Assembly (NCBI GenBank): GCA_031418395.1
Contig: JANOXL010000244.1
Coordinates: 1-29,696 of the forward strand
DNA from: JANYCG01 sp031418395
Lineage (GTDB): Bacteria > Pseudomonadota > Gammaproteobacteria > Burkholderiales > Burkholderiaceae_C
DNA length: 29,696 nucleotides
Reading direction: 5' to 3'
Positions within the stretch are counted from its first letter, which is position 1, and every line of letters begins with the position of its first letter. Of the stretch, positions 15,610 to 22,862 are shown in pieces. The position numbers and the translations under genes are program-made. The notes beneath the pieces were generated by a model, which saw nothing but the letters and a program-made list of their open reading frames with translations, made no database searches and was not told the origin of the DNA.

Positions 15610-17064
15610 CTATGCCTCTTCCGACCAGCAGTACCCATCGCGGGCAATCATTGCGCTTGCGGCGCTCGGGCCCCAGGTGCCCGAGTTGTACAGGCGCGGC
15701 CCTTGCGCATCGGCGGCCCAATGCTCCAGTATCGGTTCGACCCAGCGCCAGGCTTCTTCCTGTTCGTCGCTACGGACAAACAAATTCAGTCGACCGTCGA
15801 TCACGTCCAAAAGCAGGCGCTCGTAAGCACCTACACGGTTGGCGCCGAAACGTTTGTCAAAGTCAAGATCCAGTTGTACCGGTGCCAGTGCGTTGGAGTT
15901 GCGCCGGTTGTCCTGGCCTTGGGCCAACAAGTGCAACTCCAGCCCGTCCTTTGGTTGCAGGTTGATGACCAGGGAGTTGCCGATGTTGCCAGGGGAGTTG
16001 AAGATGGCGTGGGGCGCGGGGCGGAAGTTCACTTCGATGTGTGCGTCCTGCCCGGCCAGGCGTTTTCCGGTGCGTATGTAAAACGGCACACCGGCCCAGC
16101 GCCAGTTGGAAATCTCGGTGCGCAGCGCCACAAAGGTCTCGGTATTGCTAGAGGGGGCTACCCCGCCTTCATTGCGGTAAGCGGCTACTGCAGCGCCACC
16201 CACCGTGCCCGCCGCATATTGGCCGCGAATCACGTCCTGTTTCAATGACTCGGCGGTCCACGGTTTGAGCGAACGCAGGACCTTCAGCTTTTCATCACGA
16301 ATTGCGTCAGCGTGTGAGTTGATGGGCGGCTCCATGGCAATGGCACACAGCAGTTGCAGCGCGTGGTTTTGCACCATGTCACGCAGTGCGCCCGTGGTTT
16401 CATAAAACGCGCCGCGTTTCTCCACGCCCAGCTCTTCGGCAATCGTGATCTGGATATTGGCGATGTGTTCGCGCCGCCACAAGGGCTCAAACAAGGCATT
16501 GCCAAAACGCAGTGCAAACAGGTTCTGAACAGCAGGTTTGCCCAGGTAATGGTCAATCCTGAAAATCTGCCTCTCGCTGAAAAGCGAGCGCACCGTTTGG
16601 TTGATGGCCCGGTTGGAGGCGAGGTCGTGGCCCAGTGGTTTCTCCAGCACCACGCGGATATTGGGCGTGTTCAAACCTGCGGCGCCCAACTGCTCGCACA
16701 CGGTGGTAAAAAGCCCTGGCGCGGTGGCCACATACATCACCACGGTGTCGGCCCGGCGCGTTTGTAGCTGGGAGGCGAGTTGCGCATAGTCGTCGGGTTT
16801 GGACAAATCCATGCGCACAAAATTGAGCAGGGCGGCAAACCGGGTGAACTCTTCTGCACTGGGGCGTTTGTCAAGGTCCACCGCGTCAAAACGTGCCTTG
16901 ATACGGGCACGGTAGTCATCGGCGCTCAAGGCTTCGCGACCCACACCGATGATGCGGCCACCCTCAGGCAAGGTGCCATGACGAAAGGCCTGAAACAGAG
17001 CCGGCATCAGTTTGCGCCAAGCCAAGTCACCGGTGCCGCCGAAGAGAACGAGATCGAAACTCAT
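15610..17064 (-). CDS. zwf: Glucose-6-phosphate 1-dehydrogenase
   Basis: Zwf oxidises glucose 6-phosphate to 6-phosphogluconolactone with NAD(P)+, the entry to the oxidative pentose phosphate and Entner-Doudoroff routes. The 484-residue protein has the nucleotide-binding loop FGGTGDLAWRKLMPAL (8-23), EKPLGHD (141-147) and the active-site motif RIDHYLGK (169-176). It also has FEPLWRREHIANIQIT and the downstream catalytic-His region (ALRDMVQNHALQLL). Length is normal. The ATG at 17064 is preceded by a 240-bp divergent region. A candidate promoter there (TTGAAT, 16 bases, TACATT on the minus strand) has a HexR-like palindrome between its -35 and -10. It is followed by hexR. The genes for 6-phosphogluconolactonase, Edd and Eda are not in the window. 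Confidence 0.97.
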   Translation of the reverse strand: MSFDLVLFGGTGDLAWRKLMPALFQAFRHGTLPEGGRIIGVGREALSADDYRARIKARFDAVDLDKRPSAEEFTRFAALLNFVRMDLSKPDDYAQLASQLQTRRADTVVMYVATAPGLFTTVCEQLGAAGLNTPNIRVVLEKPLGHDLASNRAINQTVRSLFSERQIFRIDHYLGKPAVQNLFALRFGNALFEPLWRREHIANIQITIAEELGVEKRGAFYETTGALRDMVQNHALQLLCAIAMEPPINSHADAIRDEKLKVLRSLKPWTAESLKQDVIRGQYAAGTVGGAAVAAYRNEGGVAPSSNTETFVALRTEISNWRWAGVPFYIRTGKRLAGQDAHIEVNFRPAPHAIFNSPGNIGNSLVINLQPKDGLELHLLAQGQDNRRNSNALAPVQLDLDFDKRFGANRVGAYERLLLDVIDGRLNLFVRSDEQEEAWRWVEPILEHWAADAQGPRLYNSGTWGPSAASAMIARDGYCWSEEA

Positions 17065-17108
17065 AAATGCTTCAAGTGAAGTGAGGCCTCAAAAAGCCAA
17101 GTGCAAAC

Positions 17109-17136
17109 AATGTAACTTAATTTCATGAAAATTCAA
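17109..17136 (-). promoter_or_regulatory. Candidate zwf promoter with embedded HexR-type operator
   Basis: On the minus strand TTGAAT (17136-17131) and TACATT (17114-17109) are 16 bp apart, resembling a sigma-70 promoter. The palindrome TGTAACTTAATTTCA (17111-17125, plus strand) lies between and over them. It matches the known HexR consensus TGTARTTWWATTACA at most positions. Binding there would block RNA polymerase. Confidence 0.6.
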
Positions 17137-17231
17137 AACTACGTGCTTCTTTCGCTTGGATGTGTTGATGCCGTCGCAAAAACTGGCGTATTCCCTATAA
17201 ATTTGACAGAAAAATTTGTATAAACTGCTTC

Positions 17232-17246
17232 CGTAATCAAGTTACG
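17232..17246 (+). promoter_or_regulatory. HexR-type operator at the ABC transporter promoter
   Basis: CGTAATCAAGTTACG is a palindrome with perfect 5-bp arms. Its inner part GTAAT-N4-TTAC follows the HexR consensus. It lies immediately downstream of a -10-like TATAAA (17219-17224) with no convincing -35, so a bound regulator would cover the transcription start. The binding-protein ATG (17305) is 58 bp further on, preceded by CTGGAG (17294-17299) as ribosome-binding site. Confidence 0.6.
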
Positions 17247-17304
17247 CAGAACAGCCCATTTCCCACCTTGAAACGGGCGTCATTTGTATTTTCCTGGAGT
17301 TCGC

Positions 17305-18318
17305 ATGAAAAAATTACTTCTATCACTCGCACTGGCCTCAGTGTCGTTCGGTGCGTTGGCGCAGGGCCAGGTCAACATCATCTGCTCGGTGCAAGCTGAG
17401 TGGTGCAACATGATCGGCACGGTCTACGGCAAAACCACCGGGACCAAAGTCAACATTTCGATGAAGGGGTCGGGCGAAGCCTTGGCGCAGTTGATCGCCG
17501 AAAAAGACAATCCCAAAACAGACATCTGGTTTGGCGGCACGGGTGACCCGCATTTGCAGGCGGCCGAGCAGGGTTTGTCACTGGAGTACAAATCGCCGGC
17601 ACTTGCGCAATTGCACCCGTGGGCACAGCAGCAGGCGCAACAGTCGGGCTTTAAAACCGTGGGCATTTATTCGGGCCCGCTCGGATTTGGCTACAACACT
17701 GAACTTTTGGCCAAAAAGAAACTGGCCGCTCCCAAAACATGGGCTGACCTCCTGAATCCAGCACTCAAAGGCGAGGTACAGGTGGCCAACCCCGCCTCCA
17801 GCGGCACCGCCTACACCATGGTTGCCACCTTGGTGCAACTGATGGGGGAGGACAAGGCTTTTGACTACATGAAGCAACTGCACAAAAACGTCAGCCAATA
17901 CACCCGTAGCGGCACCGGCCCCATCAAATCCGCAGCACGTGGCGAGACCACGGTGTCCATCAGTTTCGTGCACGACGGCGTGGGTGAAAAAATGGGGGGC
18001 TTTCCTATCGAGACGATCACCCCCGCCGATGGCACGGGTGCAGAAATCGGCTCTTTGAGCATCATCAAGGGTGCGCGCAATCTGGAGGCGGCTCAAAAGT
18101 TTTATGAATGGGCCCTCACCCCGGCAGCCCAGGAGATGGCGGTAGCCGCCAAGCAGTTTCAGTTGCCCAGCAACAAAAACGCCAAAAACGACCCGCGCAT
18201 CCCCGACTTCAAAAAGATCAAGTTCATCAATTACGACTACGCAAAATATGGCGCCTCTGCCGAGCGTCGCCGCCTGATTGCGAAGTGGGAGAAAGACGTC
18301 AACTCGCTGCCGCGTTGA
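17305..18318 (+). CDS. ABC transporter periplasmic binding protein, AfuA/FbpA class, probable sugar-phosphate binder
   Basis: This is the solute receptor of the importer encoded next. From the ATG at 17305 it has 337 residues with a clear signal peptide (MKKLLLSLALASVSFGALA, cut near 19/20). The mature chain has the class II binding-protein pattern: VNISMKGSGEALAQLIAEKDNP, TDIWFGGTGD, YSGPLGFGYN, WADLLNPALKGEVQVANPASSGTAY. It is usually annotated as iron(III)-binding, but the adjacent Tyr-Tyr pair used by FbpA to hold iron is absent. It has H223-D224 (SFVHDG) and E247 (GTGAEIG). As I recall, AfuA of Actinobacillus, a hexose/heptose-phosphate receptor, holds the sugar with a His-Asp pair and a Glu at this same 24-residue spacing. 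Neighbours zwf, tal and pgi support a phosphosugar ligand. The substrate is inferred. Confidence 0.85.
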   Translation: MKKLLLSLALASVSFGALAQGQVNIICSVQAEWCNMIGTVYGKTTGTKVNISMKGSGEALAQLIAEKDNPKTDIWFGGTGDPHLQAAEQGLSLEYKSPALAQLHPWAQQQAQQSGFKTVGIYSGPLGFGYNTELLAKKKLAAPKTWADLLNPALKGEVQVANPASSGTAYTMVATLVQLMGEDKAFDYMKQLHKNVSQYTRSGTGPIKSAARGETTVSISFVHDGVGEKMGGFPIETITPADGTGAEIGSLSIIKGARNLEAAQKFYEWALTPAAQEMAVAAKQFQLPSNKNAKNDPRIPDFKKIKFINYDYAKYGASAERRRLIAKWEKDVNSLPR

Positions 18319-18324
18319 GATGTT

Positions 18325-18507
18325 GCCCCCACGCTCCCCACTGCGTGTGGTTCGCTGCCCCCCAAGGGGGCTAATTTTTCTAGGGACGGCCCGTCGAAAA
18401 ATTGCACCCCCACGGTCGCGCACTGCGTGTCGCTCCCTGCCCCCCAAGGGGGTCGCATTTTGGCTTCGCCGCCCTTTGGGAGCCCTTGGGGCGGCCAGGC
18501 GGGAAAA
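18325..18507. repeat. Two further GC-rich intergenic repeat units, after the binding-protein gene
   Basis: Two units begin near 18325 and 18407 with CCCCCACG, then CACTGCGTGT, CCTGCCCCCCAAGGGGG-type hairpins (GCCCCC CAA GGGGGC, 18357-18371, six-base-pair stem) and end in (T)GGGGCGGCC. They belong to the same family as 2168-2325. The second unit is longer, with an extra hairpin-forming part around 18461-18497. They separate the binding-protein gene from its permease gene, and no gene is encoded. Confidence 0.8.
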
Positions 18508-18524
18508 CAACCGTCAATTTCTGA

Positions 18525-20744
18525 ATGCGTAAATCCCCCAACCGGGCGCTGCGCATCTGGCTGGTGATTGGCCTCCTGGCCTACGTCGCCTTGCCCTGGT
18601 ACGCGATTCAAGACACGGCCTGGTACAGCGTGTTGCCGCAAATCTTGGGTGGCCCCGAGACGGCCAACGGCATCGTGCAGGCGCTGGTGCATCACCGTAA
18701 ATGGTTGCTGCTGGGTTTGATCGGCCTGGTCATCGCTGCCGCGGGCCTCTCGATGCCACCCGGCAAGGCGCAAGGCAATTGGCTGTTGACCGGCGGCCTG
18801 GTGGGTTTCTTGGGTCTGCTCATCAGCGCGTTTGCCATCGGCTCCAAAGGCTGGTCATTCGCTTTTCTGAGCACACAATTTGGCGAGCTCGCGTTGACGC
18901 AGTTTGGCATTGGTATCGGTGCTTTTGTGGCTTTGTTGTCGCTGGTCATGTTGACGGCATTTGGCCTGGCACGTAAAGGTTTTTTCAAGGGTGATCTGTT
19001 CATCGCGGCAGCGGTGTTGGGTTGCTCGGTCATGTTGGTGTTGTTCATCGCGTTTCCTGTAAGCAAAGCGCTTTACGGCGCATTTTTGACAGAAGAAGGG
19101 CGCTGGTCGATCACCGCCGTTTTCAGCCGTATTGGCAATGAACGCGTGTGGGGCCTCAGTTGTCTCAGCGGCGGCGTGCGCTGTGGCGTTGCCTGGAATA
19201 CGCTGTTTTTGGCGCTGCTCACCGCCACTGGAACGACGGTGCTGGGCACCATGATGGCGCTGATGGCCGAACGCAGCGCTGGGCCACGCATCCAGACGCC
19301 TTTGCGGGTGATTGCGCTCTTGCCCATCATCACGCCACCCTTTGTGGTGGGCCTGGGTTTGATCCTGCTGTTTGGCCGTGCGGGTTTGGTCAATCAATTC
19401 CTCGAGTACGCTTTTGACATTCCGCCCACGCGTTGGTTCTACGGTCTTTTGGGGGTCTGGATCGCGCAGATGTTTGCCTTCACACCCATCGCTTTCATGA
19501 TCATGCGCGGCGTGGTGCAAGGTGTTGCACCCAGCCTGGAGGAAGCCGCCCAAACCTTGCGCGCGGACCGCAAGAAAACCTTCTTTACGGTCACACTGCC
19601 GCTGCTCAAGCCGGGCTTGGCGAATGCGTTTCTGGTGGGCTTTATCGAAAGCATTGCCGATTTTGGGAACCCGGTGGTGGTGGGCGGGCAATTTGCGGTG
19701 TTATCGACGGATATTTTCTTCGCCATCGTAGGCGCGCAATACGACCAGGGCCGCGCCGCGTCACTGGCCTGGATTTTGACCCTGTTCGCACTGGCCGTAT
19801 TTGCCTTACAGCGCGGATTGCTCGGCAAACAAAACTACACCACGGTCAGCGGTAAAGGCGACGCTGGTATTGCCATGGCTTTGCCAGACGGTGTACGTCG
19901 TGCTTTAAACGCGGTGGTCTACCCCTGGTTGACGTTCACCGTCATCGTCTATTTGTTCGCCTTTGCGGGCGGTTTTGTACAGACCTGGGGCCGTGACTAC
20001 ACCTTGACGCTGAACCATTTCAAAACAGCGTTTTCCATCGAGTGGGGTCAATTCGGCATGGTGTGGGCAGGCACGGCGTGGAACTCGTTGTTCACCACGC
20101 TCAAACTGGCCGGCATCTCCGCGCCCATCACTGCCGCGGCGGGTTTGTTGATTGCCTACCTGCTGGCGCGCACCGAGTTTCGGGGCAGGGCCTTGTTCGA
20201 GTTCGTCGCCTTATTGGCGTTTGCGATTCCGGGTACGGTACTGGGCGTGAGTTACATCCTGGCTTTCAACGTGCCGCCGGTGGAGCTCACCGGCACCGGC
20301 CTGATCATTGTGTTGTGTTTCATGTTCCGCAACTTGCCGGTGGGTGTACGTGCGGGAACGGCGGCGTTCAAACAGCTGGACAAATCACTCGATGAAGCTT
20401 CGTTGATGCTGCGTGCCTCCACGGTACAAACGCTGTTGCACGTGGTGCTGCCGTTGCTCAAGCCAGCCCTGGTGGCGGCGCTGGTGTACAGCTTTGTGCG
20501 CGCCATGACCACGGTCAGCGCGGTGATCTTTTTGGTGACTGCCGAGAACGAACTCGCGACGACTTACATCATTGGTCGCGTGGGCAATGGCGACTACGGT
20601 GTAGCGCTGGCGTATTGCACGGTATTGATTTTGTTGATGTCGATGGCGATTGCCCTGATCCAGTTCCTCGTGGGTGAACGCAAGTTGGGGCGGCGCAAAT
20701 CCGGCGGTCTGGCGGCGCCCGCGACGGTGGCCGTCGTGCATTGA
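18525..20744 (+). CDS. ABC transporter permease, two fused permease domains (AfuB/FbpB class)
   Basis: This is the inner-membrane channel of the importer. The 739-residue protein contains an N-terminal membrane extension (about 1-185, five or so helices) and two complete binding-protein-dependent permease domains in one chain. The two ATPase-contact EAA loops are visible: EEAAQTLRADRKKTFFTVTLPLLKPG (339-364) and DEASLMLRASTVQTLLHVVLPLLKPA (623-648). A single fused permease is the architecture of the FbpB and AfuB families, so the transporter needs no second permease gene. Start ATG at 18525, 18 bp after the repeat block. It is transcribed with the binding protein and ATPase genes on either side. 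Confidence 0.92.
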   Translation: MRKSPNRALRIWLVIGLLAYVALPWYAIQDTAWYSVLPQILGGPETANGIVQALVHHRKWLLLGLIGLVIAAAGLSMPPGKAQGNWLLTGGLVGFLGLLISAFAIGSKGWSFAFLSTQFGELALTQFGIGIGAFVALLSLVMLTAFGLARKGFFKGDLFIAAAVLGCSVMLVLFIAFPVSKALYGAFLTEEGRWSITAVFSRIGNERVWGLSCLSGGVRCGVAWNTLFLALLTATGTTVLGTMMALMAERSAGPRIQTPLRVIALLPIITPPFVVGLGLILLFGRAGLVNQFLEYAFDIPPTRWFYGLLGVWIAQMFAFTPIAFMIMRGVVQGVAPSLEEAAQTLRADRKKTFFTVTLPLLKPGLANAFLVGFIESIADFGNPVVVGGQFAVLSTDIFFAIVGAQYDQGRAASLAWILTLFALAVFALQRGLLGKQNYTTVSGKGDAGIAMALPDGVRRALNAVVYPWLTFTVIVYLFAFAGGFVQTWGRDYTLTLNHFKTAFSIEWGQFGMVWAGTAWNSLFTTLKLAGISAPITAAAGLLIAYLLARTEFRGRALFEFVALLAFAIPGTVLGVSYILAFNVPPVELTGTGLIIVLCFMFRNLPVGVRAGTAAFKQLDKSLDEASLMLRASTVQTLLHVVLPLLKPALVAALVYSFVRAMTTVSAVIFLVTAENELATTYIIGRVGNGDYGVALAYCTVLILLMSMAIALIQFLVGERKLGRRKSGGLAAPATVAVVH

Positions 20745-20818
20745 TGTCTTGGGAAGCCCATGATCCAAACTATTACCGTACGCACTGAGCGCGTCGAAGT
20801 ACACCCAGGAAGTCAGAC

Positions 20819-21865
20819 ATGAAGCACGGCGTCGAATTCAGAAATATCTCGAAGCGTTACGGCACTGACCCGCATGCGCCACTTGCGGTCAGAGGTATCA
20901 GTTTTGAGATCGCGCAGGGATCACTCACGACCATCTTGGGTCCGTCCGGCTGCGGTAAAACCACCACCTTGCGCATGATTGCCGGGCTGGAGTCGCCTAC
21001 ATCCGGCCAGATCATCATGGACGGAAAAGACGTCACGACCTTGGGGCCAGCGGACCGCAACGTGAGTATGATGTTTCAGAGTTATGCCCTGTTCCCGCAT
21101 ATGAGTGTGGTGGAAAACGTGATGTACGGCCTCAAGATGTCGGGCATTGCGAAAGATGCTGCACGCGGCCGTGCGGGCGAGGCGCTGAAAAACGTTGGTT
21201 TGGTGGGGTTTGACGAGCGCCTGCCCAGCGAACTTTCCGGCGGCCAGCAGCAACGTGTGGCGCTGGCGCGGGCACTGGTACTTGAGCCGGCCGTTTTGCT
21301 GTTTGACGAGCCCTTGAGCAACCTGGACGCCCGCCTGCGGCGAGAAATGCGCGAAGAAATCAGGGGCCTGCAACAGCGCCTTCAATTGACAGTCGCCTAT
21401 GTCACCCACGACCAAAGTGAAGCCCTGGCGGTGAGTGACCAGATCATTGTGATGAACGAAGGCGGCATTGCCCAGCGCGGCACGCCCCAGGACATGTATG
21501 AACGCCCGCAGAGTGAATTTGTCGCGGGGTTTATGGGTGAGGCGATGTTGTTTCCGGCGACTGTACGTGACGATGGCGCGGTTCTGTTGGGTCGTTTGAC
21601 CTTGTTTCCCAAAAATGTGGGGACTAAAGGGTCCGTCAAAGTAGCGGTTCGACCCGAAGCTTGGCAGATTCTTCCGAGCGGTGAGGGGTTGGAAGGGCGC
21701 TTGATCAAGAGCGCCTATTTGGGAAGCTTTTATGAGTACACGTTTGATACAGAACTGGGCCAGGTGTTTGTCGTTTCGCCGGATTTATCGAGTCCGCTTC
21801 TGATTGGAGCGCAGGTCGGGCTGGGTTTGGCAGAGCACGGCGTCTCCGTTGTCCAGCAAACATGA
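20819..21865 (+). CDS. ABC transporter ATP-binding protein (AfuC/FbpC-like, with TOBE domain)
   Basis: This is the ATPase that drives the importer. The 348-residue protein has Walker A GPSGCGKT (41-48), Q-loop Q87, signature LSGGQ (139-143), Walker B VLLFDEP (159-165), D-loop SNLD (167-170) and H-loop H197. A C-terminal TOBE-like domain (about 240-340) includes VKVAVRPEAWQIL and is typical of the CUT1/FbpC/PotA group. A ribosome-binding site AGGAAG lies about 9 bp upstream. The tal gene starts 31 bp after the stop, so transport and sugar-phosphate metabolism appear to share a transcript. Confidence 0.95.
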   Translation: MKHGVEFRNISKRYGTDPHAPLAVRGISFEIAQGSLTTILGPSGCGKTTTLRMIAGLESPTSGQIIMDGKDVTTLGPADRNVSMMFQSYALFPHMSVVENVMYGLKMSGIAKDAARGRAGEALKNVGLVGFDERLPSELSGGQQQRVALARALVLEPAVLLFDEPLSNLDARLRREMREEIRGLQQRLQLTVAYVTHDQSEALAVSDQIIVMNEGGIAQRGTPQDMYERPQSEFVAGFMGEAMLFPATVRDDGAVLLGRLTLFPKNVGTKGSVKVAVRPEAWQILPSGEGLEGRLIKSAYLGSFYEYTFDTELGQVFVVSPDLSSPLLIGAQVGLGLAEHGVSVVQQT

Positions 21866-21896
21866 CAATTTCACGGTCATCTCGGATAATCCCTGC

Positions 21897-22844
21897 ATGA
21901 ACCAACTTGAATCGCTCAAACAATTCACCACCGTCGTTGCCGACACCGGTGACTTTAAACAAATGGCGGTTTTCAAGCCGCAGGACGCCACGACCAATCC
22001 GTCGTTGATATTGAAGGCGGTGCAGAAGCCCGATTACGCGCCGCTGCTCAAGGAGACAGTGGCCAAGTTTCGTGGCCGTCCGCTGGACGAAATCACGGAT
22101 CACCTTTTGGTGCGTTTTGGCTGTGAAATTTTGCAACTGGTACCGGGGCGCGTGTCCACTGAGGTCGATGCACGCTTGAGTTTCGACACCATGGCGTCTG
22201 TGACACGGGGGGAGCGCATCATCGAGTTGTACCAGGCCGAGGGCATTTCGGTCGACCGTGTGCTGATCAAAGTGGCCGCGACGTGGGAAGGCATCGCAGC
22301 GGCTGAAAAACTGGAGCGCAAAGGCATTCACACCAACCTCACTTTGCTCTTCTCCTTCTGCCAGGCCGTGGCTTGCGGACAGGCCAAAGTGCAGCTGATT
22401 TCGCCCTTTGTGGGCCGCATTTACGACTGGTACAAAAAATCTGCGGGTGCCGCATGGGTAGAGGCCGATAACGCTGGGTCGAACGACCCCGGCGTGAAAT
22501 CCGTGCGCCAGATTTACAACTACTACAAACACTTTGGCATTGCCACTGAGGTCATGGGGGCAAGTTTTCGCAACGTGGGGCAGATCACTGCGCTGGCTGG
22601 GTGTGACCTGTTGACCATCAGCCCCGAGTTGATGGCCGAACTGGCGGCCAGCACGGCCAACCTGCCACGCGCCTTGGACGCCAAGGCCGCCAGGGCGCTC
22701 GAGGTGCCGGCGGTTGACTTCGACGAAGCCAGGTTCCGTTTTGCATTGAATCAGGACGCGATGGCCCACGACAAACTCGCCGAAGGCATTCGCGCTTTCT
22801 GCGCCGATGCGGTGAAACTCGAACAACTCCTGCTGGCCGCCTAA
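21897..22844 (+). CDS. tal: Transaldolase
   Basis: Transaldolase moves a dihydroxyacetone unit between sedoheptulose 7-phosphate plus glyceraldehyde 3-phosphate and fructose 6-phosphate plus erythrose 4-phosphate in the non-oxidative pentose phosphate pathway. The ATG at 21897 gives 315 residues, the length of the classical TalB-type subfamily. It has VVADTGDF (13-20, catalytic Asp), KPQDATTNPSLIL (27-39), VSTEVDARLSFD (86-97), the Schiff-base lysine K125 in VLIKVAATWEG, and the C-terminal region ITALAGCDLLTISPELMAEL. The frame is open 31 codons further upstream into the ATPase gene, but similarity begins at this ATG. pgi follows after 18 bp. Confidence 0.97.
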   Translation: MNQLESLKQFTTVVADTGDFKQMAVFKPQDATTNPSLILKAVQKPDYAPLLKETVAKFRGRPLDEITDHLLVRFGCEILQLVPGRVSTEVDARLSFDTMASVTRGERIIELYQAEGISVDRVLIKVAATWEGIAAAEKLERKGIHTNLTLLFSFCQAVACGQAKVQLISPFVGRIYDWYKKSAGAAWVEADNAGSNDPGVKSVRQIYNYYKHFGIATEVMGASFRNVGQITALAGCDLLTISPELMAELAASTANLPRALDAKAARALEVPAVDFDEARFRFALNQDAMAHDKLAEGIRAFCADAVKLEQLLLAA

Positions 22845-22862
22845 TAGCGTCGAGAGACTCGC

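Noticed and set aside
17203..17224. TTGACA and TATAAA upstream of the binding-protein gene as one promoter
   Set aside because: They are only 10 bp apart, which is too close for a sigma-70 promoter; only the TATAAA is kept as a possible -10.
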